This document shows positions 1-7,291 of a stretch of 64,000 nucleotides of DNA, piece after piece; within the stretch, counting starts at the first letter, position 1, and each line of letters opens with the position of its first letter. Below the pieces are notes generated by a model, which was not told the origin of the DNA, did no database searches, and saw nothing but the letters and a program-made list of their open reading frames with translations. The position numbers and the translations under genes were made by a program. This DNA is from Sphingomonas faeni (GTDB taxonomy: Bacteria; Pseudomonadota; Alphaproteobacteria; Sphingomonadales; Sphingomonadaceae), in assembly GCF_030817315.1 (NCBI RefSeq), contig NZ_JAUSZF010000001.1, positions 3,057,001-3,121,000 on the forward strand. Direction: 5' to 3'.

Positions 1-304
1 CCGCCCGCTCGGACTCCAGGCCGTCCGTGTCGACCTGATCGAGCGGATCGCCCGCGCGGCGCACGACTCGCGCCAGGGGCGGACACCGTTCGCGCCCGAT
101 CCGGCGCTGGCGACCTCGATCGGCGTCGACCCGGCGTCGCTGGAGCGGTTGATGGCCGAACTCGGGTTCAAGGCGCTGGCGGGGGACACGCCGCGCTGGG
201 TCTGGCGAGGGCGTCCGCCCGCACGCCCAGCGCCGCCGACGCCGATCGACCCGTCGCGGCAGAACGCCTTTGCCGGGCTAGCCGCACTGGTCCGCCATGG
301 TTGA
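1..304 (+). CDS. C-terminal end of a helicase-type protein (partial)
   Basis: The reading frame is open from base 2 to a TGA at 302-304, so only about the last 100 residues are present. The tail (IERIARAAHDSRQGRTPF, then a Pro-rich stretch and FAGLAALVRHG) resembles the C-terminus of the SUPV3L1/helicase-related proteins that precede an S4-domain gene and a 7Fe ferredoxin in sphingomonads. No helicase motif lies in this fragment, so the product name rests on synteny and the tail only. It overlaps the next start codon by 8 bases, which suggests an operon with translational coupling. Confidence 0.6.
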   Translation, partial: RPLGLQAVRVDLIERIARAAHDSRQGRTPFAPDPALATSIGVDPASLERLMAELGFKALAGDTPRWVWRGRPPARPAPPTPIDPSRQNAFAGLAALVRHG

Positions 305-605
305 AGGCGCGATGCGGATCGATCGGTTCCTGTGGTTCGTGCGGCTCGCAAAGACGCGCAGCGCCGCGCAGGCGATCGCCGAGAAGGGGCATCTCCGCAT
401 CGACGGCCGCCCGATCGACCGCGCGCACTGCCCGGTACGGATCGGCAACGTGCTGACCTTCGCGGCATACGACCAGGTTCGGGTGATTCGGATCGAGGCG
501 CTACCGGCGCGGCGGGGGCCGGCGCCCGAAGCGCAAGCGTGTTACCAGGACTTGATCGCTGGCCAGACCCCCGCCGGCACTATCCGCGACCCTGCCTCCG
601 AATGA
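297..605 (+). CDS. S4-domain RNA-binding protein (HslR-like)
   Basis: Small 102-aa protein with an S4 fold at about residues 6-70. The RIDRFLWFVRLAKTRSAAQ segment matches the conserved start of the domain, followed by GHLRIDGRPI. HslR/Hsp15-type S4 proteins bind structured RNA, in E. coli stalled 50S subunits. An internal ATG at 312 (residue 6) gives the more usual family start MRIDRFLW and may be the true one. The ATG at 297 overlaps the upstream helicase gene. Transcription is likely shared with the helicase and possibly with the ferredoxin, although a palindromic repeat separates the latter. Confidence 0.85.
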   Translation: MVEGAMRIDRFLWFVRLAKTRSAAQAIAEKGHLRIDGRPIDRAHCPVRIGNVLTFAAYDQVRVIRIEALPARRGPAPEAQACYQDLIAGQTPAGTIRDPASE

Positions 606-655
606 GGTATCTCCACACTAGCGATCGTTGAAGTGGACGACAGCACCGCACCCCC

Positions 656-740
656 CCGTCATCCTGACGAAAGTCAGGACCCAGAGTTATGAAACGCTGT
701 CCTTTGGTATCCTGGGTCCTGACTTTCGTCAGGATGACGG
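656..740. repeat. Palindromic intergenic repeat, family A
   Basis: A perfect 29-bp inverted repeat has arms at 656-684 and 712-740 (core ATCCTGACGAAAGTCAGGAC) around a 27-base loop. An almost identical copy lies at 58940-59019. Each long arm also contains the shorter palindrome CCTGACGAAAGTCAGG. The copy sits between the S4 gene and the ferredoxin gene and could fold in RNA, but neither arm is followed by a T-run. Confidence 0.95.
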
Positions 741-887
741 CGGGGGGCGTGGGCGGGGGAGGATTTAGGGGACGACAAAGCCTGATAACGTCTCGCACAA
801 GCCCAGCTATGATTGACGCGACCGGCCTGCGCGCATAGTCGCTGGCGCGTTCGTCGCCGGGAAGGAATCCGGCCCAGGAGTTCTGCA

Positions 888-1229
888 ATGACCTACGTCG
901 TCACCGATGCCTGCATCCGCTGCAAGTACATGGACTGCGTGGAAGTGTGCCCGGTCGACTGCTTCTACGAAGGCGAGAACATGCTGGTGATCAATCCCAG
1001 CGAGTGCATCGACTGCGGCGTGTGCGAGCCCGAATGCCCCGCCGAAGCGATCCTGCCCGACACCGAGAGCGGGCTGGAGCAGTGGCTCGAGCTGAACACG
1101 ACCTTCTCGGCGCAATGGCCCAACGTCACGCGCAACGACAACCAGACGCCGCCGGACGCCGACGCGATGAAGGGTGTCGAGGGCAAGTTCGACAAGTATT
1201 TCTCGCCCGAACCCGGCGCGGGCGACTGA
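888..1229 (+). CDS. fdxA: 7Fe ferredoxin FdxA
   Basis: Soluble electron carrier of 113 codons (including stop) with one [3Fe-4S] and one [4Fe-4S] cluster. Cysteines at 9, 12, 17, 21, 25, 40, 43, 46 and 50 give the CxxxxxxxCxxxC and CxxCxxCxxxC patterns of the seven-iron family ([12 protein letters not shown] in the second motif). The C-terminal extension after residue 60 is usual for alphaproteobacterial FdxA. The ATG at 888 follows an AGGAG at 876-880. A longer in-frame start at 813 has no ribosome site and no family support. It lies just upstream of carD, a common arrangement in this order. Confidence 0.95.
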   Translation: MTYVVTDACIRCKYMDCVEVCPVDCFYEGENMLVINPSECIDCGVCEPECPAEAILPDTESGLEQWLELNTTFSAQWPNVTRNDNQTPPDADAMKGVEGKFDKYFSPEPGAGD

Positions 1230-1433
1230 CGGGACGCGGCCAAACCCCGATGGGGCAAGCCGCCTGCCATGTTCGGCTGGTAATTTTGTTGCAAAGCTGC
1301 TATTGGGTCCGCGACGGGCGCGATGACGATAGTCGTGCGCCTGGCGTGAGTTAGACCTATCCCTCCCCCGATGCAGCTGCGACGAGTCCTTCGTCGAGGC
1401 GTCGCGGCGAGGCCTGATCCGGAAAGGCCCCAA

Positions 1434-1967
1434 ATGGCTGCCAAGGCACTGTCCTTCGATGTCGGTGATTTCGTCGTTTATCCAAAGCACGGGGTCGGCC
1501 GTGTGATCGAGCTCCAGCGCTCGGAAATCGCCGGCATGACACTGGAACTCTACGTCCTCCGGTTCGAGAAGGAGCGCATGACGCTCCGCGTACCGACCAA
1601 CAAGGCCGAAAGCGTCGGCATGCGCAAGCTGTCGTCGGACAAGACGATGCGCGAGGCGATGGACACGCTCAAGGGCAAGCCCAAGGTCAAGCGCACCATG
1701 TGGTCGCGCCGCGCGCAGGAATATGAAGCGAAGATCAACTCGGGCGACCTCGTGTCGATCGCCGAGGTGGTCCGCGACCTGTTCCGTGCCGACGACCAGC
1801 CCGAGCAGAGCTATTCCGAGCGCCAGATCTTCGAAGGCGCGACCAGCCGCCTCGCGCGCGAACTAGCTGCGATGGAAGAACTCGACGAGCCCAAGGCGCA
1901 GGAGAAGATCCTCGACATCCTCCGCGCCGCAGCCGCGATGTACAACAAGGACAAGGTGCCGGCGTAA
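1434..1967 (+). CDS. carD: CarD family transcriptional regulator
   Basis: 177-aa CarD/CdnL protein. Residues 1-70 form the RNA-polymerase-interacting domain (FDVGDFVVYPKHGVGRV, typical of the TRCF-RID fold), and the helical C-terminal half holds the DNA-binding domain (YEAKINSGDLVSIAEVVRDL). CarD stabilises the open complex at rRNA and housekeeping promoters by contacting the beta subunit. The start at 1434 follows GGAAAGG; an earlier in-frame ATG at 1371 would add 21 unconserved residues. A strong hairpin terminator follows directly. Confidence 0.95.
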   Translation: MAAKALSFDVGDFVVYPKHGVGRVIELQRSEIAGMTLELYVLRFEKERMTLRVPTNKAESVGMRKLSSDKTMREAMDTLKGKPKVKRTMWSRRAQEYEAKINSGDLVSIAEVVRDLFRADDQPEQSYSERQIFEGATSRLARELAAMEELDEPKAQEKILDILRAAAAMYNKDKVPA

Positions 1968-1990
1968 CGCCTGCGTGCTTTGACGAGACG

Positions 1991-2020
1991 AAAGGGCGGT
2001 CCCGCGGGGCCGCCCTTTTT
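1991..2020 (+). terminator. Intrinsic terminator of carD
   Basis: GC-rich stem GGGCGG (1994-1999) pairs with CCGCCC (2010-2015), with extra A-T pairing outside it, followed by a T-run at 2016-2020. It lies 24 bases after the carD stop. Confidence 0.9.
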
Positions 2021-2137
2021 CGTTCGTACGGTCCGGGCAACGGCGCGAACCAGCCCGAACGGTCCTCGCGCTCCGCTCCGCATGGCTCCTGCGTGATAAG
2101 CGTCGGCGGATGACGGCGTCCAGCCGAACGCTACCCC

Positions 2138-3307
2138 TCAAACCCAGTCCGTCAGCTTGCCCATCTCTCCCCGCGGCAGGCTGCTCCCGAAGCGCAAACT
2201 CTTCGGCCGCTCGGCAGCCGTCAGTCTGTCGGCGACCACGCGATCGAGCGTAGCGGACAGGTCGGCGGGGTCTCTCCCATCGACGGGCACGATGAAGGCT
2301 TTCAACCGGCCGTTCGCGTGGAGCCGCACCGCGACGTCCGCCACGCCGTCGGTGTCGCGCAATATCCGCGCTACCCGGTCCGGCCAGACATTGTGCCCGC
2401 CGACCTGCACGGCCCCGTCGCGCCGCCCGATCGGTCGTAGCGTGCGGTCTCCCGTTCGGTCGATCCTGTCGGGCAGGTCGACCCGTGCACCGCGACTATC
2501 GACGAGGTCCCAATCGCCATCGTCACGCGGTGCCAGATGCCAGCGAGGCAAGAGCTCGTAGGTGGATGCCGGTATCTCACGGATCGCGATCGCGCTCGTC
2601 TCCGACGCTCCGTAGACGTCCACGAGACGCGCCAACCCCTTGGCCGAAAGATCGGTCGCGACGCGATCGTCGAGCACGCCCGCGGAGCTGACGCCGACGA
2701 CGTCGTCCGGGAAACGCCGTACGATCCGCGACAGGGCCAGCCACTGCTCCGGTACCGCGACGACGATATCGCCCGCCGTCAGGTCCAGCGCAGCGCCAAT
2801 CGTCCGAACGACGACGGGTATGCCCAGCACGCCCGGCAACAGCGCGGTCCAGATGATGCCGTATAGATGGTGCGCAGGGACCATCGCGACGACCCGCCGT
2901 CGATCCGCAAAGCGCGCGGCGATATAGGCGGCTTCGTCGAGCAGATCGGCAACGGCATGACGGCAAAGGCGTGGCGCCCCGGTCGATCCCGACGTCGCGA
3001 CAATTATCTGGCGATCGGATGTGTGTTGGGCGGCCATGACCCAGTCGATCCACTCACCGACCCGCGCTGGCGGTTCGGTTCCGAGCCGGTCGTCATCCAG
3101 GCCAAACGTTTCGGCCAAGGCCCCGAGCGCACCTAGCTGTTCGATCGAGTCCAGTCCCAGGCCCTCGTCACCGATCGGCATATCCTCGGGCCAGTCCAGG
3201 GCCGGCAGACGGGCCGCATCGCCATCGCGCAGACGGCGCACCTCCGCGGCTACGACCGCACAGGCGATCCGGTGCGCCGCGGATCGCCGCAGCCCCCCTA
3301 TCTTCAC
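2138..3307 (-). CDS. p-Coumarate-CoA ligase-like enzyme of PYP maturation with ACP-like N-terminus
   Basis: AMP-forming acyl-CoA ligase of 389 aa, much shorter than plant 4-coumarate-CoA ligases (about 550 aa) but in the size range I recall for the bacterial ligases that activate p-coumarate for photoactive yellow protein. The adenylation P-loop is ATSGSTGAPR (104-113), YGASETSA is an A5-like motif, and the A10 lysine is K384 in PRGEMGKL. Residues about 10-92 look like an acyl carrier protein, with GLGLDSIEQL placing a possible phosphopantetheine serine at S54. The GTG start (3307-3305) overlaps the TGA of the upstream cyclase as GTGA, so translation is coupled. Two genes upstream is a PYP homologue, which fits a role in loading its chromophore. 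Seen: motifs, overlap, neighbour. Inferred: substrate and carrier function. Alternative: an aryl-polyene-type acyl ligase. Confidence 0.8.
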   Translation of the reverse strand: MKIGGLRRSAAHRIACAVVAAEVRRLRDGDAARLPALDWPEDMPIGDEGLGLDSIEQLGALGALAETFGLDDDRLGTEPPARVGEWIDWVMAAQHTSDRQIIVATSGSTGAPRLCRHAVADLLDEAAYIAARFADRRRVVAMVPAHHLYGIIWTALLPGVLGIPVVVRTIGAALDLTAGDIVVAVPEQWLALSRIVRRFPDDVVGVSSAGVLDDRVATDLSAKGLARLVDVYGASETSAIAIREIPASTYELLPRWHLAPRDDGDWDLVDSRGARVDLPDRIDRTGDRTLRPIGRRDGAVQVGGHNVWPDRVARILRDTDGVADVAVRLHANGRLKAFIVPVDGRDPADLSATLDRVVADRLTAAERPKSLRFGSSLPRGEMGKLTDWV

Positions 3308-4593
3308 GCCACGTCGGACCGGATATCGAACACCTGGTTCCGGCCCGCCCGCTTGGCAGCGTAAAGGCGCTTGTCCGCCAGCGCGATCAAGGCGTCGATC
3401 GATCCGTCGGCCTCCTCCAGCGTCGCGCAGCCGAGACTGGCCGTGACTTGCAGCACGCCTCCCGACGTTTCCACCGCGACGGTCGCGATCTCGGCACGCA
3501 GTTGCTCGGCGAGCGCCATGGCCTGTTCGAGGCGGTGGCGGGGGAGCAGGACGCCGAACTCCTCGCCACCCAGGCGCGCGAATATGCCGCTCGGCGGCAA
3601 CAGCGCGGTGCAGACCTCGGTCACCCGGCACAACAGCGTGTCGCCGGCGGAGTGTCCGTGGCTGTCGTTGACCGCCTTGAAATGGTCCAGGTCGAGCGCG
3701 ATCAGCGACAGCGGCTCGCGCAGGTCGCGCCAGCGTCCCTGTGCTTTCGCCATCATCTGGCTGAAATGGCGTCGGTTGGCGGCGCCGGTCAGGTGATCGC
3801 ACGTCAGCAGGCGCCGCAGATCCGCCGTGGCCGCCTCGCGCCGCGGCACGTCGCGCAGCACGACCGAGAACCGCCGCGGTTTCAGGGAATCGGCGCTGGA
3901 CCGCGCGACGACCAGCCGTTGGCACCAATAGCGTTCGCCATCCGCGCGTCGCTGCCATCCCTCCTGCAGATGCCATCCCTCGCGACCGGCGATCACCAGT
4001 TGTTCGTCGAGGCGCATGTCGTCCCCCGGCACGTCGGTGCTCAGCACATCGGCAAGGTTATGTCCGGTGACGTCGGCCGGTGCGTGCCCCGTCTGACGCA
4101 GGAAGCAGCTATTGGCCGACGCGATTTCGCCTTTCGGCGTGATCGTCAGCGCGGCATAGCCTTGGGCGTCGTCGAGCAACGTGGCAAACCAGGTATCCGC
4201 TTGGCGCAGGCGGTTTTCCTGCACGACCTGCTGGCTGATGTCGGCGAGCGTGGCCATCAACCGATCGGGACCGAGCTTCACCAGCGTGCACGCCAGCACC
4301 TTCGGCGTCAGGCCTTGCCGTCCCAGTCCGAGTTCGACGAAAATCCGGTGCCCGTCGCAGATCTTCCCCGTGGCGGGTTCGAACGTCGCCGCCATGCTCC
4401 GCAATTCCGGCGCGTGCTGCTCGAATGCCGAGAACAGGTTGCTCGCGTCTCTCGCGCCGGCGAGTGGCAACAGATGCTGCATCGCGTGCGGGTTCATCAG
4501 CCCGATCTCGCCCGCGGCGTTGCATTCGATCAGCCCGACCGGACACGCATAAAGGAATTCGAGTAGCTCCTGCTCGCTGGAGACGTCCGTCAT
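3304..4593 (-). CDS. PAS-domain diguanylate cyclase (GGEEF)
   Basis: 429-aa cytoplasmic signalling protein with no membrane segment. Two PAS-like regions occupy about 1-110 and 125-255, followed by a GGDEF domain at about 265-425. The active-site motif is GGEEF at 342-346 and the metal-site region is LDLDHFKAVND, so cyclase activity (2 GTP to c-di-GMP) is expected. The allosteric RxxD inhibitory site is absent at its usual position upstream of GGEEF. The start is the ATG of MTDVSSEQ at 4593, 10 bases after the PYP gene. The gene then overlaps the ligase gene by 4 bases. Position suggests that it is the output enzyme for the PYP photoreceptor, either by direct interaction through its PAS domains or by co-regulation; that link is inference. 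Confidence 0.9.
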   Translation of the reverse strand: MTDVSSEQELLEFLYACPVGLIECNAAGEIGLMNPHAMQHLLPLAGARDASNLFSAFEQHAPELRSMAATFEPATGKICDGHRIFVELGLGRQGLTPKVLACTLVKLGPDRLMATLADISQQVVQENRLRQADTWFATLLDDAQGYAALTITPKGEIASANSCFLRQTGHAPADVTGHNLADVLSTDVPGDDMRLDEQLVIAGREGWHLQEGWQRRADGERYWCQRLVVARSSADSLKPRRFSVVLRDVPRREAATADLRRLLTCDHLTGAANRRHFSQMMAKAQGRWRDLREPLSLIALDLDHFKAVNDSHGHSAGDTLLCRVTEVCTALLPPSGIFARLGGEEFGVLLPRHRLEQAMALAEQLRAEIATVAVETSGGVLQVTASLGCATLEEADGSIDALIALADKRLYAAKRAGRNQVFDIRSDVA

Positions 4594-4603
4594 TCGTCCG
4601 GCC

Positions 4604-4972
4604 TCAGCGTTCGATGAGCACGTAGCGCCGCAGGATCCCGGCCGTCGCAAGCAACCGTAGCCGCACCTTGGTCGGCCGCATCCGCAACGTCAGGACGTAC
4701 GGGACGATGTCGTCCAGTTCGGCCTCGTCCTCGAACCGCTGCGCGACCATGAAGTTGTTCATGCACTGCGCCACGACCTCGAAAAACGGGACCCCGACCA
4801 CGGTCGCAGGATCGAGCCCCGACAATCGGGCTTCCGTCGCATTGTAGGTTTGCACGGTCGTATCGGCGGCAAATCCGACGACGCCGAACGGTAGCGCATC
4901 ACGCTCACGTTCGCTCATCGCGTCCAGATCACGCAATGGTATCGATTCGAAACTCGATTCGGTTGCTGGCAT
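4604..4972 (-). CDS. pyp: Photoactive yellow protein homologue (blue-light PAS photoreceptor)
   Basis: 122 aa, close to the 125 aa of Halorhodospira halophila PYP. Aligned from memory to that protein: LPFGVV at 27-32 matches its LAFGAI; Y43, E47 and C70 match Y42, E46 and the p-coumarate thioester cysteine C69; FFEVVAQC matches FFKDVAPC; M98 in MRPTKVRL matches M100 in MTPTKVKV. Differences are S51 for T50, L53 for R52 and Q69 for P68, so the hydrogen-bond pair around the phenolate is kept but the gating arginine is lost. The start ATG at 4972 follows GGGAG by 9 bases; an earlier in-frame start at 5026 is unsupported. It heads an operon with a diguanylate cyclase and a p-coumarate-ligase-like gene. 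PYPs cycle on blue light through chromophore isomerisation. Chromophore attachment here is inferred from residues and neighbours. Confidence 0.88.
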   Translation of the reverse strand: MPATESSFESIPLRDLDAMSERERDALPFGVVGFAADTTVQTYNATEARLSGLDPATVVGVPFFEVVAQCMNNFMVAQRFEDEAELDDIVPYVLTLRMRPTKVRLRLLATAGILRRYVLIER

Positions 4973-5146
4973 GGTCGGTGGCTCCCTGACGACGCATGCC
5001 CGAACATCCTTAAATATTGCCTTCAATTCAAGAATATGAAGTCTGCAACATCATGGTGCTGGCGATGCCATGCCCGAACGCGCACGCATGAAAATGGGCG
5101 CAACGTTTTCCGGCATTATTTGCGCAGGAAGATTTGATTTAGAGAG

Positions 5147-6928
5147 TCAGGTATCCCCTCGCTCGACCCGCCGGCCGGATTGCCGATCCGAAAGCCAGGC
5201 AGCGAACTGCTCGGCTTCCATCGGTCGTCCGAACCAGAAGCCTTGCGCCTCCTCGCACCCCAGCTTCGTGAGGATCGTCGCGGCTTCCGACGTTTCGATA
5301 CCTTCCGCAACGACACGGTAGCCGAGCTTGTGCGCAAGCCCGATCATCGCCTCCACCAGGACGAAATCCGGTCCGGTCGCCTGGGTCAGGTTCCGCATGA
5401 ACGCCTGGTCGATCTTCACGATTCGCGCCGGCAGTCGTTGGAGATAGGCAAGGCTGCTGTGCCCCGTCCCGAAATCGTCGATCGCCAGGCAGACCCCGGC
5501 ATCGGCCAGTTCGCGCAGCATGGCGAGCGCCTGGTCCGGCTGGTCCATGATCGCGCTCTCGGTCAGCTCGATTTCCAGACGTTCGGGCGCCAGCTTGCGC
5601 TTAGACAGCGCGACCTGGATCCGCTCGATGAGATCCGCTTCGCTCAGGTTGGCGGCGGAGATATTCACCGACAGAACCGGTTCGATGCCCGCACGATCCC
5701 ATGTCACCAGCTGATCCATCGTCGCATCCAGGACCCATTGCGTCGTAGGGCGGGCCAACGATGTCTGCTCGATGATCGGAATGAATTCGGCGGCGGAGAC
5801 TTCCCCCAGTCGCGGGTGTCGCCACCGAAGCAACGCCTCGGCGCCTCGGCAGCGGCCGGTCGCCAGTTCGATCCGCGGCTGGTACATCAGGCGCAACTGA
5901 TCGCCCGCTTCGAGCGCCGCACCGAAATCCTGCAGCAGGCCGTATTGACGGCGGTGCGCCGTGTCGTTGGCAGGTGAATGGAGCGCGATCGAACCCTCCG
6001 CACTCCGCGCGTCCTGCGCTGCGCTGGCCGCACCGCGCAGGACGTCGTCCGCCGAGACGGTGCCGACGATGAACGACCTGACGCCGATCGCGACGTTCGT
6101 GACGAAGCGAACGGACGACGAAGCGTGCATTTCTTCGAAACTCGATTTCAGCAGCGTCACATACGCCATTTGCTCGACCCCGGGGGGCGAGATGAACGCG
6201 AATTGGGCGTTGCCGACCTGATAGGCGACTCGCCCGGGCCCGAGCGTCACGCGCAGCGATTGCGATGCCTCGCGAATGAAGTCGTCGACCCGCGCCAATC
6301 CCAATGCGCGCGTAATCCGGCTGATCTGGTCGTCACGTGCCATATCGACGACGACGGCGAAACGCTGTTCGCCCGGATGGTCTCGCTCGAGATCGATGAA
6401 ATCGTCGCGAAACTGGTTCCTGGTCGGCAGACCGCTGACGGGATCTATCCGTCCGAACGCATGCTGCAATTCGATCTGCGCCATGACCATCGCCGCCAGG
6501 TCGACCAGGGCCGCAAGCTCGGCATCGGTCGCCTTCCGGGGTTCGGTTCCCAATACGCAAAGCGATCCAAGGCCGAAGCCATCATGGGTGACCAGCGGGG
6601 CACCGGCATAAAACCGGGTGCCGCCGCGGCCCAATACACTGTTGGCGTAACAGGGATCGGCTTGAAAATCCTCGATGACGATCAGTTGCGACGACTCGGC
6701 CACCTGAGCGCACGGCGCGGTCTCCCGCGGGATGCTGTCATGCCCGACGCCGACGCGCGACTTGAACCATTGGCGGTCGCGATCGGTCAGCGATATCGCC
6801 GCTACGGGCAGGCCGAAGATCTGGCTCGCCATCCGCGTAATGCGATCGAAGCCCTCGCTTGGCTGGGTATCGAGCAACTTCAGCTGATGTAATGCATCCA
6901 GCCGGGCATCTTCGTGATGGTCGCGCAC
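5147..6928 (-). CDS. GAF-GGDEF(degenerate)-EAL c-di-GMP phosphodiesterase
   Basis: 593-aa soluble protein. A GAF domain spans about 20-165, a GGDEF-like domain about 170-325 and an EAL domain about 345-585. The GGDEF signature is lost (YQVGNAQFAF in its place), so that domain is probably regulatory. The EAL domain keeps its catalytic set: EAL at about 364-366, NIS, EIELTE, DDFGTG, KIDQAF, VAEGIE and QGFWFGRP. Hydrolysis of c-di-GMP to pGpG is therefore expected. The start is a GTG at 6928 with AAGGA upstream. It lies 174 bases upstream of pyp on the same strand and may be read through into it, placing a c-di-GMP-degrading enzyme beside a cyclase and a photoreceptor. The ligand of the GAF domain is unknown. 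Confidence 0.92.
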   Translation of the reverse strand: MRDHHEDARLDALHQLKLLDTQPSEGFDRITRMASQIFGLPVAAISLTDRDRQWFKSRVGVGHDSIPRETAPCAQVAESSQLIVIEDFQADPCYANSVLGRGGTRFYAGAPLVTHDGFGLGSLCVLGTEPRKATDAELAALVDLAAMVMAQIELQHAFGRIDPVSGLPTRNQFRDDFIDLERDHPGEQRFAVVVDMARDDQISRITRALGLARVDDFIREASQSLRVTLGPGRVAYQVGNAQFAFISPPGVEQMAYVTLLKSSFEEMHASSSVRFVTNVAIGVRSFIVGTVSADDVLRGAASAAQDARSAEGSIALHSPANDTAHRRQYGLLQDFGAALEAGDQLRLMYQPRIELATGRCRGAEALLRWRHPRLGEVSAAEFIPIIEQTSLARPTTQWVLDATMDQLVTWDRAGIEPVLSVNISAANLSEADLIERIQVALSKRKLAPERLEIELTESAIMDQPDQALAMLRELADAGVCLAIDDFGTGHSSLAYLQRLPARIVKIDQAFMRNLTQATGPDFVLVEAMIGLAHKLGYRVVAEGIETSEAATILTKLGCEEAQGFWFGRPMEAEQFAAWLSDRQSGRRVERGDT

Positions 6929-7149
6929 ACGATTCCTTTCACGATCCCGTCTATATTCAAAACCTTAACTGTTTAACCTATGTCAGATATTAGGAAGACA
7001 ACCTAGGTTTTAGCGAGCTGGGTGCCAGCTATCTCGCGCAGTGTTGCAATACCGGCGCCGGCGGGGCGATCTGCCGCTAGCCAAAGCAGGCACACTGAGA
7101 TCGTCCTGAAGATGAAAGAGTTGTCATTTATGGTTTACCTCGTCCCGTA
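6929..7149. other. Intergenic region upstream of the EAL gene
   Basis: AT-richer than its surroundings near 6950-7010 and probably carries the promoter of the minus-strand phosphodiesterase/PYP block. I could not fix a -35/-10 pair with confidence, and I see no gene or strong hairpin. Confidence 0.4.
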
Positions 7150-7248
7150 GTCGAGACCGTGGAATCGCAGGCGACGATGCCGGTCATCGCCCGCCGCATT
7201 CCCGAGGACATGATCGATCCGCTCGCGCGCTACCTCGCAGGCCGCTGA
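7150..7248 (+). pseudogene. Remnant resembling a cytochrome c C-terminus
   Basis: A short open frame ends at TGA 7246-7248 and reads MPVIARRIPEDMIDPLARYL near its end, like the last helix of class I cytochrome c proteins. There is no haem CxxCH motif, and a stop (TAG) lies just upstream at about 7147-7149. It is most simply the tail of a gene lost by deletion. The match is short, so the assignment is weak. Confidence 0.3.
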
Positions 7249-7291
7249 CGTGCCCGCGCGCACGCCCGGTATCTAGTACGTTAGCCGAAAA

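Noticed and set aside
656..740. Family A palindrome as a transcription terminator
   Set aside because: No T-run after either arm and the same sequence recurs elsewhere as a repeat.
3308..3976. N-terminal extension of the p-coumarate-ligase-like gene
   Set aside because: The extra residues are an out-of-frame reading of the cyclase; GTG at 3307 with GTGA overlap is the likely start.
7150..7248. Cytochrome c gene
   Set aside because: Only a C-terminal-like tail; no haem-binding CxxCH and stops upstream, so listed as a weak remnant.
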